From: Chara braunii
Lineage: Eukaryota > Streptophyta > Charophyceae > Charales > Characeae
DNA length: 29,440 nt
Assembly: GCA_003427395.1 (NCBI GenBank)
Contig: BFEA01000373.1
Coordinates: 178,616-208,055 of the forward strand
Direction of reading: 5' to 3'
The translations under genes and the position numbers were made by a program. The notes under the pieces were generated by a model that made no database searches, was not told where the DNA came from, and saw nothing but the letters and a program-made list of their open reading frames with translations. Shown one piece after another: positions 1-7,675 of the stretch; position 1 is the stretch's first letter; each line of letters starts with the position of its first letter.

Positions 1-78
<78 letters not shown>
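1..78. repeat. (CT)n microsatellite
   Basis: An uninterrupted CT dinucleotide run of about 39 units opens the window and probably continues to its left. It leads directly into a pyrimidine-rich stretch. It is a pure polypyrimidine/polypurine tract, able in principle to form triplex (H-DNA). Confidence 0.98.
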
Positions 79-81
<3 letters not shown>

Positions 82-985
82 CGCACGAAAGGACGCCGCC
101 CCGCCCGTCGCCTCGTAGTTTCCAAGCCCCGGCCTCTCCCCTCCCTCCCCCTCCCTCCCTACTCCGAGTCCCTACTCTGACTTCCCTTTGCCTACCTCGG
201 TCCGCCGACCTCCCTTCCCCGACTTCCTTCCGGATCCCAGCGTCCCTCCCCCTACTTCCCGATCCCCACCTCTCCCCCGATCCCGACTTTCCTCCACCGA
301 TCCCCACCTCTCTCCCCCGATCCTGACTCCCTCCTCTGACCTCCCTCCCCCGACCTCCGTCGGGCGACATCCCTCCCCATCCCGGCTTCCTTCCCCCCAC
401 TTCCGTCCCCATCCCGACTTCCCTCTCCGATCCTATTTCTACATCCCGACTTCCCCTCCTTCCTCTTCGCCCCGCCCACCGCCTCTTCCTCCCGCGACCC
501 TCTTCACATCGGCCCCCTCTTCCCTCTCTGGCCTCTTTTCCCCTCGCACCTCTTCTTCGTCCGTTCGCCATCGCCGTTCATCGACACGCGCTCCACGTCC
601 CGCCCGCGCACACCCTCGGCACCCGCCTCCCATCTGCGGCCAGCTTCCAACGCCGCGCCCCATCAGCCTTCGACTCCGCACGGCGGTCCGCCCGCTCCGG
701 TTCTCGGTCCGCGCGTCGGCCTCCCGCCCTCCCCTGCTTTTCCCAGCACACGCGCGCCTGTTTTCCTACGGGTCTGCGCATCGGCCTCCGACCCCCCCTC
801 CCCTGCTGGCGCTTTTGCCCGCAGGCCCGCGTCGTTTCGCCTCCGGTTCCACTGCCCGCTGCCCTGTTCCCGCCTCGCCCTCATCCCCGTGCCGGTTCCA
901 CTGCCCTGTTGGCTCCCTCCTGCGGTTTCCCTTGGGCCCGCGGCCGACTGTGTTGTCGGGCCCTTTGTATCTTTTAGTGGTATAG
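79..985 (+). other. Pyrimidine- and GC-rich stretch, not credible coding
   Basis: This stretch is strongly C/T biased on the plus strand. To about 480 it is built from degenerate repeats of CGATCCCCACCTCTCCC-like phrases; after that it becomes CG-rich. A long open frame (188-985) exists only because C-rich sequence lacks stop codons: its product is mostly Pro, Ser and Arg with no domain, and several minus-strand frames are open too. I read the stretch as a degenerate low-complexity repeat, possibly the body of a composite retroposed element with the preceding (CT)n and the following poly-A. Confidence 0.7.
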
Positions 986-986
986 A

Positions 987-1001
987 TAAAAAAAAAAAAA
1001 A
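987..1001 (+). repeat. Poly-A tract closing the 5' GC-rich block
   Basis: About 15 A residues follow TTTTAGTGGTATAGAT. A poly-A run directly after a GC-rich block is the usual 3' end of a non-LTR or SINE-like retroposon in plus orientation. No flanking target-site duplication was found, since the other end is (CT)n at the window edge. Confidence 0.55.
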
Positions 1002-1020
1002 AGGGCGCGGTAAGGGGAAA

Positions 1021-1047
1021 GCAGTTTGTAATTGCATTTCAAACTGC
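1021..1047. repeat. 8-bp inverted repeat (hairpin)
   Basis: GCAGTTTG (1021-1028) and CAAACTGC (1040-1047) are perfect reverse complements around an 11-nt loop. A second hairpin follows at 1069-1097. Function unknown. Confidence 0.75.
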
Positions 1048-1068
1048 GTTTTAGCAGTTTAGTCAGGG

Positions 1069-1097
1069 CCCGAGTTTCAAATGCAGTTGAAATCGGG
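1069..1097. repeat. 11-bp interrupted hairpin
   Basis: CCCGA plus TTTCAA pairs with TTGAAATCGGG, with one bulged G and a 6-nt loop. It shares the TTTCAAA/CAGTT vocabulary of the hairpin 22 bases upstream, so the two may be diverged copies. Confidence 0.7.
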
Positions 1098-1640
1098 CTG
1101 GCCTTTTTTAGCAGTTGAGTCAGGCACCTGGCTGGTTTTTTTTTTTTTTTTTTTTTCTCCTCTTAATCTTTTGCGTGACCTAAACATGTCGGCTGTGACC
1201 CACCGCGCAATGAGATGCCCCTTTTTTTTTTTTTTAGGGCGTGGCCCGCGAAGGTGACGAAGACAGGAACTACGGGATATTGCTGGACTTCTCAAGAGAG
1301 TAAAGATTCTTTCCCAGACTCTAGAACAGAGTGTTCTTAGTGCAGAAGTGAGGGGGGGAAGGAAACTAGGGTGCAATCACGGTTTCAGTTTGAAAATGCG
1401 CTTCAGTCCCCATTTCACGAAGTTGTGCCAAAGCAAGGAAAATGGTGAATGTATACAACCTAGCATTAGGGTCGCGTGGGGATACGTTGAATTTTAGGGA
1501 TGCCTGAAGTGGATTTTAAATTTATAACTGAAATAGTGACTGCGCCCTTTTTTTTTTTTTTAAGGATAAACCGCCCCACTGCAGAAGTGACGCTGTTTCT
1601 TTTTAAGGTCAGCCGCATTGTGCACAATTAGGATTTTCAA
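1098..1640. other. Unassigned AT-mixed stretch with poly-T runs
   Basis: No gene recognised. It holds T runs at 1136-1156, about 1221-1235 and about 1549-1561. These would be poly-A tails of minus-strand retroposed pieces, but I could not define the 5' ends of such pieces or any target-site duplications. Confidence 0.5.
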
Positions 1641-1713
1641 CTGGGTGTAGCTCAGTTGGTAAGGCGTTCAAGCGGCACTCAGGAGGTCGTGGGTTCAACT
1701 CCCATTGCCCCCA
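1641..1713 (+). repeat. tRNA-like block 1 of a tRNA-derived SINE
   Basis: It carries an A-box TAGCTCAGTTGG, a T-arm GTGGG/CCCAT enclosing TTCAACT, and a B-box GGTTCAACTCC at tRNA spacing within about 73 nt. The D-arm has a shifted closing strand and the anticodon stem and 5' acceptor pair poorly, so it is not a working tRNA. The minus strand gives the WELNPRPPEC-like ORF often mispredicted over such repeats. Two more tRNA-like blocks follow. Confidence 0.75.
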
Positions 1714-1771
1714 CGATAGTGCCTGTGGCATGCTTGGCGTCTTACCTTCGAGATGGTCAGTTGGTAAGCAA

Positions 1772-1844
1772 GTACGTGGTAGCTCAGTGGGCAGAGCTCC
1801 GGTGTTGCAACGGGGAGGTTGTGGGTTCGACTTTGTCGGCCCAC
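1772..1844 (+). repeat. tRNA-like block 2 of a tRNA-derived SINE
   Basis: A-box TAGCTCAGTGGGC with a perfect D-arm (GCTC ... GAGC) and a B-box-like GGTTCGACTTT. The anticodon-loop-like stretch is GTTGCAA, which would place TGC (Ala) in the anticodon position, but the stem pairs poorly. A fragment GGTCAGTTGGTAAG just upstream (about 1754) looks like another half A-box. Confidence 0.7.
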
Positions 1845-1928
1845 AACTTCCCCTGAGCACAATTGGTTGGTGTAGGTTGCACCCCACGTACTTGTCCCGA
1901 GCCTGGCATAGCGCCCTTACAGACTAAT

Positions 1929-2001
1929 GACCTCGATAGCTCAGTGGGTAGAGCTCTGGTATACTAACTTGGAGGTCGTGAGCTCAACTCTGACTATGCT
2001 C
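1929..2001 (+). repeat. tRNA-like block 3 of a tRNA-derived SINE
   Basis: A-box TAGCTCAGTGGG with a perfect GCTC/GAGC D-arm. The T-arm and B-box (GAGCTCAACTCT) are degenerate. It lies about 157 bp after block 2, in the same orientation as the other two. Confidence 0.65.
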
Positions 2002-2880
2002 ATTCATCATATCAGCTAAAAGGGATGATCCTCTACATGGTTTCGGGTGGGGACGTGTGCCTTTCCTGCGGGAAAGTTGATGTGGGATGGATGCTACTCT
2101 CTTGGGCAGGTGAGTAGTAAGGGGTTGGTTGGGTGCATGGTGACACCGTGGCAGTCCTATGGTGGGGAGGGTTGCCTTGTAGGGAAACCAATGTCGAATC
2201 AAGAGGGGTGTCCTACTCTCAATGTCTGTGGACCCATTTCGGGGTGATGGGTTATCTTCAGAGGTAGGTTGGGGGTAGTTGTTAGACGACGGTCGAGGTC
2301 TCCACCATTACCACTGGTTGATTCTCCCTAGCGAACATTCATAAGCAAGGCTCATCAGAAGCACAAACCAACCACACATATCCACATAGACTATGATATC
2401 ACATTAGCTCACATAACAACCAGCATACTCAACAACTAACAGTAGACATATATCATCCCAGCTGTGCTAAGCTAGTGCTTAGAGGGGCTCTTAGGTTAAG
2501 ACCTTGGTTAGTTGACCATTAGACACTGCCTATGAGTGCCCTCGCTGCTCACGGGACTAGCTGAGAACTATGTGCCTAGCTCCCGAGGTTCCCGTATAAC
2601 GAGGCTTGTACGCTAGTTCCTCAACTGGGGCTGAATGGGGGAGCTCATTCAGCGTCGGTGCCCGCGTCCGCTGTCTGGTCAGGTTGCTCCAGTAAAGAGA
2701 GTGATGTTCCTCGCATGAGGTAAGATAGAAATGGAGTCGGGGTGCGCCAGGAGATATATATCGAGAGGAGTGGTGGGAAGGATTTTGTCATTTAGTTGAA
2801 TTTGTTGTGTAGCCCTGTAATGGATTGTAGGGTTGGCTGTTTACATTGGGATAACGGTCCGATAACCTTTTCTATGATGT
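2002..2880. other. Unassigned unique-looking DNA
   Basis: I recognise no gene or element. One perfect 8-bp hairpin (GCTGAATG at 2630-2637, CATTCAGC at 2646-2653) is present. Short open frames on both strands have no recognisable content. Confidence 0.5.
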
Positions 2881-2881
2881 G

Positions 2882-2986
2882 AGGGACGCTGGACCTGTTT
2901 TCCGGTTGGTATAATTCAAAAGCGGCCGTCGTATGAACCGGGCCGGAGTGCCTGGATCATACGACACTCTGGCCCGAAAAAAAAAA
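2882..2986 (+). mobile_element. Short SINE-like element, hairpin module copy E
   Basis: It begins AGGGAC, followed by a 6-bp stem (GCTGGA 2888-2893, TCCGGT 2901-2906) around the 7-nt loop CCTGTTT, then a body and a 10-A tail. The stem keeps pairing through G-U wobbles. The body has two long overlapping inverted repeats (2928-2936 with 2957-2965, and 2939-2950 with 2965-2976). Heads of the same type occur at 3341, 3742, 17842, 18910 and 20002. No clear target-site duplication was seen. Only about 105 bp, so it is non-autonomous. Confidence 0.7.
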
Positions 2987-3019
2987 GAAGTGACCGTACT
3001 CCTTTTCCTTTCCCCCAAA

Positions 3020-3075
3020 ATAGAACGCACAATCTCGAGAGAGAAGCGGAAAAAAAAAAAAAGATAGAACGCACA
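3020..3075 (+). mobile_element. 32-bp poly-A insertion with 12-bp target-site duplication
   Basis: ATAGAACGCACA occurs at 3020-3031 and again at 3064-3075. Between them lie 32 bases: a short unique head, CTCGAGAGAGAAGCGG, then about 13 A and a G. A direct repeat bracketing an A-tailed insert is the mark of target-primed reverse transcription. The insert is too short to be anything but an extreme 5' truncation or a captured small RNA. Confidence 0.7.
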
Positions 3076-3141
3076 CGGCGCACAGTCATTATCTCTCTTT
3101 ATTTTTTGTTTTTTCAGTATTTGATGCACCGACAGAACTTA

Positions 3142-3202
3142 GATGAGCGAGATATAAGTTAAAAAAAAAAAACAAAAAAAAAACGATGAGCGAGATATAA
3201 GT
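3142..3202 (+). mobile_element. Bare poly-A insertion with 18-bp target-site duplication
   Basis: GATGAGCGAGATATAAGT is present at 3142-3159 and exactly repeated at 3185-3202. The 25 bases between them are essentially only A (one T at the start, a C within and a C at the end). This looks like an abortive retroposition in which only the poly-A tail was copied. Confidence 0.8.
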
Positions 3203-3340
3203 CACCTTTCCCAAGCATATACCCACGTACTAGGTCACCTGACATTACGAAATTAAAAAAAGAAAAAAGAAAAAAAAAAGAGGAAATTTAAATGTACTAA
3301 AGCATACACGATACTGTATCATGTATCATGAATGTAGGAT

Positions 3341-3412
3341 GGGACGCTGGACAAGGTCTCCAGCAGGTGCAGTTCTCCACCAATAGAAACAGAGGCATCA
3401 ATCTGCCAAAAT
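3341..3412 (+). repeat. Hairpin module copy F (partial)
   Basis: GGGAC is followed by a perfect stem GCTGGA (3346-3351) and TCCAGC (3359-3364) around loop CAAGGTC, then AGGTG...CCACCAATAGA, which matches the bodies of copies A and B. It has no poly-A tail of its own; it runs into a T-rich tract at about 3414-3442, so it is truncated or interrupted. Confidence 0.65.
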
Positions 3413-3533
3413 GTCTTTTTTTTTTTCTTTTCTTTTCTTTTTTCGGTCTTGAGGAATAACATCCCGAAGAATCGGTGAAGATTGAGTCCTTGCAAATGAT
3501 GTTTAGGGAAAAAGAGGGGGGCGGGAGGCGAGG

Positions 3534-3594
3534 GGAGGGATTTCAAAGCAAAAAAAAACGTTCCAGATGCCATGCAATTCACAATTTTGGTGTT
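3534..3594. repeat. Segment duplicated at about 4855-4966
   Basis: The motifs AGGGATTT-AAAGC-AAAAA and CCATGCAATTCACAAT-TTGGT occur here and again near 4857-4875 and 4942-4966. The second copy contains an extra T-rich insert between them. The first copy is followed directly by the poly-T of the minus-strand element at 3593-3742. Confidence 0.55.
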
Positions 3595-3742
3595 TTTTTT
3601 TTTTTTTTTTTTTTTTTGATGAGAAACAACCCTAGGTGATGCAAGGGGTGCTGATAGGAGCAGGCACCACTAGCACTCCCGGGAAGGCTCCATCTTTATT
3701 GGTGGGGACCACCACCTGCTGGAAATCGGGTCCAGCGTCCCT
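3593..3742 (-). mobile_element. Hairpin module copy A with poly-A tail
   Basis: Read on the minus strand it begins AGGGAC, then the perfect stem GCTGGA/TCCAGC around loop CCCGATT, a GGTGG...CCACC second stem, CCAATAAAGATGG (an AATAAA signal), about 75 more bases and a 25-A tail. The body is closely similar to copy B at the 3' end of the large LINE (19875-20002). It is therefore either a SINE that shares the LINE 3' end or the 3' tail of a longer minus-strand element whose 5' part may reach the hammerhead motif at 4146-4193. Confidence 0.7.
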
Positions 3743-4145
3743 ATATGAAAATTGAGAATTTGTGTATATGTGTTGGCTGCATCGATAGGCGGCCCAGTGT
3801 TCTATGATCTGTGTCCTTTCTGTGTGTGTGTTGTTGCCACTCTGTCCTCCTTGGGGATTTCCAATTGTCTGTCTGTAGTACTACCTTTGAACAAGCCTGC
3901 TGTGTGAGTAGGTGTAGGCAGACTGCGGCGACAGCCTGTAGGGAGACACAACAGTAGTGCAGCAGAATAGCAGGCAAACTTAGAGGCAAATGGAAGCCTT
4001 CAAATAAACTCATAGAAACATCATCATGGCAAATCACGAAAACTGTTTCATAGAGCTCAAATAAAAAAAAACAAAATTCCCACTTCACGCATGCCTCTCT
4101 CCTCGCGCGACCGTAGCTAGTTCTCCCGGGAAACAACAAAGTGAA

Positions 4146-4193
4146 ACCCTCGACCGGTTTCGTCCCCCCACCACGCGGACTCATCAGGAAGGT
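4146..4193 (-). ncRNA. Minimal hammerhead ribozyme motif
   Basis: On the minus strand the order is: stem I strand ACCTTC (4193-4188); core CTGATGA (4187-4181); stem II GTCC (4180-4177), an 11-nt loop, GGAC (4165-4162); core GAAA (4161-4158); a 2-bp stem III with loop CG; cleavage triplet GTC (4154-4152); and stem I strand GAGGGT (4151-4146). Both invariant core boxes are intact, stem II is 4 of 4 and stem I 6 of 6 (one G-U). Predicted cleavage is between 4152 and 4151. The GAAAC-NN-GUC layout with a tiny stem III resembles hammerheads of newt satellite DNA, Penelope-like elements and animal retrozymes, which often work as dimers. No second copy was found in the window. Confidence 0.85.
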
Positions 4194-4790
4194 GCGCTCT
4201 ACACGAGAACTTCTGTCGAAAGAGGCCGATACCCTTGCCTCTCTTACAATACATCTTCCTAAATTTAAATCGCCTTCCTATGCTTATGCCTACATCTATA
4301 ATCCTTTTATATCGAAAGTGTGCGGGCTATAGCCGATCGTCGCTCCTCGAAGCGTAGGAAGCGTAACTTACGTAGTGGACTGTGCATGAGTCTGTGTGTA
4401 CGGTGGAGATGCTGTAAGTTGACGGAATGTTAACTGGTGTATTTGTTTGTACCAATGCAAAGGTGTAACTTAAAGCTGCGAGCCCTTTCGCCGTATATGT
4501 ACTATCTATCCTAAGTCTTCGACCTGTAGGGGGATTCCCATTGTGTGCAATCCTGTGTGAAATCCCGGGACTGTGGGTGGTAGAATTATGATGTATATGC
4601 AGATCATGTGTGATGGACCATACTAGTGTGTGTATGGAGATGAACAGACATCATTGAATGGGATGATTGAAAGTACTACTAGTGCCTGTGCCTTCGTGCA
4701 GGCTGTGAGATTGGTGTGGTGTGGTGATCGGTGTTGCGAGATTATACTAGTAAGTAAGTGGATGTGAAGATGGAAAGTGTACTATCCCAT
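4194..4790. other. Unassigned DNA upstream (minus strand) of the ribozyme
   Basis: No gene recognised. GUUCUC just upstream of the ribozyme on the minus strand (about 4211-4206) could pair with GAGAAC about 30 nt downstream of the cleavage site, which might extend the fold. The rest is mixed sequence with many TGTG phrases. Confidence 0.4.
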
Positions 4791-4796
4791 AATTGT

Positions 4797-5022
4797 TTTG
4801 GTCCTGATGTTTTTGGACATTGATAGAATGAGATAACCATTAATCATGACATGGGCAGGGATTTAAAAGCGAAAAAACATTCAATTTTTTTTTGTTTTAT
4901 TTTTTTAATTTTAAACACTCCCATCAGTGCTAGCGGTGACGCCATGCAATTCACAATGTTGGTCTTGATTTGGACAATGATAAAATGACATAACCAATAA
5001 TCATGATTCATGACATATAAAT
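4797..5022. repeat. Degenerate tandem duplication
   Basis: TTGGTC-TGAT, TTGGACA-TGATA-AATGA-ATAACCA and AATCATGA motifs occur at about 4797-4853 and again at 4963-5022. The block between them contains a T-rich tract and CCATCAGTGCTAGCGGTG, which resembles the tail-proximal part of the hairpin module copies and may be a very short retroposed remnant. Confidence 0.5.
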
Positions 5023-5139
5023 TTTTATTTTTGTTTTTTACTGTGCGTGAGTGTACATAGGCGGTTCGACTTCCCTTATCGGTGGGCAGGTGCGCAATGA
5101 GCGCATGCGCGGAGCAAAGCGCTGTTCTCCCCTGTCGTT

Positions 5140-6300
5140 GTCCGAGTGTGTAATAGCCTAGGTGCGTCAGCCCCTGTACGTGAGCGAGCTCGGGTGTGCG
5201 GGCGTGTACTCGCGAACATGCGCGAGTGTGCGCGTGTGCACCACGGATGTGCGCGAGTGCGTACAGCTGGTGCGCGGATTCGTATGGGTGTGCGGAAGCA
5301 TGCGCGCGTATGCGCGCAAAATACGTACCAGTACGCGCGCGTCTCTTCGACCCTTACCCGATTGTAAGCCGCCGTGCACGCAAAAGGCACAAAGCCTCTT
5401 GGTCAGATTCCGCAGATGAGCGGTGACACGTGGACTTGCGCCGGTGTGTTGCACATCTACAGTCTCTCCGCGCACCGTTGTCGTCCGTATCCCCGAGTGT
5501 CTGCGCGAGATCCTCCGTGCGTCCCTCTCGTTCACGCCCCTTCTGCCAGTGTTCGTCCAAGCTCCTACCTTGTGCGCATTGCAGTTCGCCCCTTCTCTTC
5601 CCCGTGCGTGTTTTAGTTCGTTTGCGTGGGAGCTGTCGCGTGCATCTCTCAATTGGCGCGTCGGGGAGTTCGGTGCTTGTACGCCCCTCTCTTTCAGTGC
5701 GCCTCCGCCATGTACGTTCGAATTTCCGGGCGCCTGTCCGTGCGAGTTTCCCCGAGCGTGAGACCGTGCGCGTGTGTGCGCAAGTGTGTGCACCTATTAC
5801 CTGCCCCTTGCGCGGCATAAGCGCTTGCTACCTTCTCCGTGCGCGAGACCGTGCGCGTGTGTGCACGTAAGTACGCGCCTGCTGCCTTCCCCGCGCGAGA
5901 GATCGTGCGCGAGTATGCGAGTGAGCACGCGCCTGCTGCCTCCCTTCACCGCGCGTGGCTGCGCACAGACATACTTACCTAGCTGCCGTTCTCTCTCCTA
6001 CCGTGCGTGGATATGCGTCCACGTACTCGGGCGTGCTCTCACACCCTATCCCGCAGGCGCGCGTGCAAGCGATGGCGCTCAGGTGCGCGCGCAGTGATGG
6101 GCGGCCTCTCCCCGTTCCGGTCTGCTGCCCCTTGGGATGGGCGATGGCGGGCAGATGCCCGCGATGTGACGCGCGGTTCCCCTTCGTATGTCCCTCCTGG
6201 CGTGTCTTCCCGAGCGTCTGTTCCTGCTCGTGCGTCTGTCACACGTGCAGGCTCCGTGCGTGTCTCCCGTTTTTGCATGCGAGAAAAAGTCCCTAACATG
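5140..6300. other. CpG-dense alternating purine-pyrimidine block
   Basis: It is rich in GTGCGCG, TGCGCGCG and GTGTGTGCGC phrases on both strands. All six frames hold long Arg/Cys/Val/Ala-rich open frames, which is a composition effect; none has a domain, so I annotate no gene. Alternating CG/TG dinucleotides are the sequence class most prone to Z-DNA. CpG has clearly not been depleted here, unlike expectation for old methylated repeats. Confidence 0.6.
5750..5945. repeat. Degenerate tandem repeat, unit about 50-90 bp
   Basis: Three or more units start near 5750, 5838 and 5890. Each has CCG-GCG-GAGA-CGTGCGCG, then a GTGTGTGCGC-like run, AAGT or GAG, and GCGCCTGCTGCCTTC. Unit lengths vary through indels. 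Confidence 0.6.
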
Positions 6301-7093
6301 AGCCCTGTTGGGCTTATAAGGTTTGGAGCTCCCGGCCTCAGCCAGCTTCCGGTCCCAAAGTGTCGGCGTGGGCCTACTGCTGTTGCAGCGCCTCGGTACC
6401 GAACGTGCGCCCGGGCCTGATTAGGCCCCCGAACAGTTTTTGTTGAGGGGGGCCCTTTTGTCGGGAACCGGGCCTTTTGCAGCGTCCCGGTACCGGACCT
6501 ACTCCCGAGCCTGCCGCGGCCTCCTTCGGCCTTGGTGGTCCCCACTCTTTAGCGGTACCAGCCCCCCCCCTTGGGAAAATCACTCGGCCTGCCAAAACGC
6601 TGACCCGGAAGGCTCATTTCTGGGCTCCAAGCCCGCGCCCTTTTTCTTTTAGTATCCAGGGCCCCCGCGTGGGCCTGCACGACTGGTTGTCGTCGCAGGG
6701 TGTTCTTTGGAATTCGGCTGCTCAACGTAGTCTTAGTCGACATCGTCGCTTAAGGTATCAGTGGCTTCACTGCCAGTGCCTGGCGCCCCCATTCCCTTGA
6801 CCTTTCAGCTGACATTCAGCATCATTCCAACCTTCCGTGGTCGCGCCCCTTTGTCCGACCCCTCGGTAATTGCCCGCTGTGGCAGCTTCCTTGTGCTTGC
6901 CAATGGCTTACGTCTTGGGCTCTTTCTGCAAAGGTACCGTTGTTCATCGCTTGTTCTCTGCTCGAACCGGATATCGTAGTTCGTCGCCCGCCTGGTCAAC
7001 TTGTCGCAGCATTGTTCCCAGGGCCGGTGAGCTTCAATCAGGTAAAAGCCAACAATTAAAAACCTTGATGCACGCCCTTGGAAGAGAAGTAAA
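6301..7093. other. Unassigned GC-rich DNA before the LTR element
   Basis: No gene. A degenerate tandem pair shares TTGCAGCG-C-CGGTACCG-AC and CCTG-----GGCC at about 6383-6430 and 6476-6526. A TATAAGG occurs at 6314. Part of this stretch may be the diverged or replaced U3 of the 5' LTR, but it shows no alignment to the sequence in front of the 3' LTR. Confidence 0.45.
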
Positions 7094-7118
7094 GGGCGGC
7101 ACAGGGCTAGAGCCGCCC
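7094..7118. repeat. 7-bp hairpin in front of the 5' LTR homology
   Basis: GGGCGGC pairs perfectly with GCCGCCC around an 11-nt loop. GAGCCGCCC also occurs about 50 bases in front of the 3' LTR homology, so this may be a residual piece of U3. Confidence 0.55.
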
Positions 7119-7124
7119 GACACT

Positions 7125-7530
7125 ATTTTCGTACCTCGACTGCGGCGACAGCCCCCGCCCGCCGAGTTCCCACGGTCGTGAGTCCTCGAGGCCTCGACGA
7201 ACCCGACGACGAGGATTGAGAATCTGCGCGGGGGAATCCATCACCCCTTGCCGAACAGGTCCGACGAGGAATAGGTCCTCCGTCCCTCTCCTTTTTCCCC
7301 AGCTAGAGAAACCGGGTCGGACCCGTCCGTTCACCCCATTCTCCTCCCCTTTTGTTTTTGGTAATTCTGACCAAGGATCGAGCCCCAGTCGGGGGAAACC
7401 TATCGGCCCCGAAACGAGAGACTCCCATTCCTACTGGGAGACTCAACCGCCATGGCCGAAAATCCTCGGCCACGCCCCCTTCTACTCTGATCGGCGACCC
7501 AGTACGGAAAGCCACGACGGGGCGTGAGGT
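7125..7530 (+). repeat. 5' LTR, homologous 3' part
   Basis: The stretch aligns with 15604-15994 at roughly 97 percent, apart from a 14-bp insertion at about 7225. The homology stops exactly where the primer-binding site begins, so 7530 is the LTR end. The terminus is GTGAGGT rather than the usual CA. No TATA-like box is inside this part, so it is probably R-U5 and the U3 has diverged or been replaced. Confidence 0.85.
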
Positions 7531-7541
7531 TGGTATCAGAG
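7531..7541 (+). promoter_or_regulatory. Primer-binding site (initiator tRNA-Met)
   Basis: TGGTATCAGAG lies immediately after the 5' LTR end. It is the complement of the 3' end of plant initiator tRNA-Met and the common primer site of plant LTR retrotransposons. The equivalent position after the 3' LTR reads TGCGCATC, confirming that this sequence belongs to the internal region. Confidence 0.92.
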
Positions 7542-7675
7542 TAGGAGTTTTTCCTTTTTGATCTTTTTATTCTTAGATTTCTGTCATTTTGAGTAGGCTG
7601 GCTCTCCGTCGACGCCGGCCCGCGAAAAGCAACCAGAACCGAGCGAGAGGCCGGGCTCGAGATCCGCCTCCCTCG

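Noticed and set aside
188-985. 265-residue plus-strand open frame
   Set aside because: Pro/Ser/Arg-rich product of a C-rich low-complexity sequence; other frames are open as well and no domain is visible.
1641-1713. Functional tRNA gene
   Set aside because: Acceptor and anticodon stems do not pair properly and the D-arm closing strand is shifted.
1609-1887. Minus-strand ORF with WELNPRPPEC and ALPTEL phrases
   Set aside because: This is the reverse strand of tRNA-like A/B boxes, a familiar false protein over tRNA-derived SINEs.
2330-2360. Second hammerhead core (CTGATGAG on the minus strand)
   Set aside because: The CTGATGAG box is present, but no GAAA box, cleavage triplet or stem II follows.
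2928-2976. H-type pseudoknot in copy E
   Set aside because: The two stems are interleaved but there is no loop to cross the 9-bp stem, so they cannot form fully together; treated as alternative folds.
3741-4184. 147-residue minus-strand ORF
   Set aside because: It overlaps the hammerhead motif and repeat DNA and has no recognisable domain.
5076-6545. Many long overlapping ORFs in the CpG-rich block
   Set aside because: Open in nearly all frames through lack of A/T-rich stop codons; compositions are Arg/Ala/Cys-biased and no motif is present.
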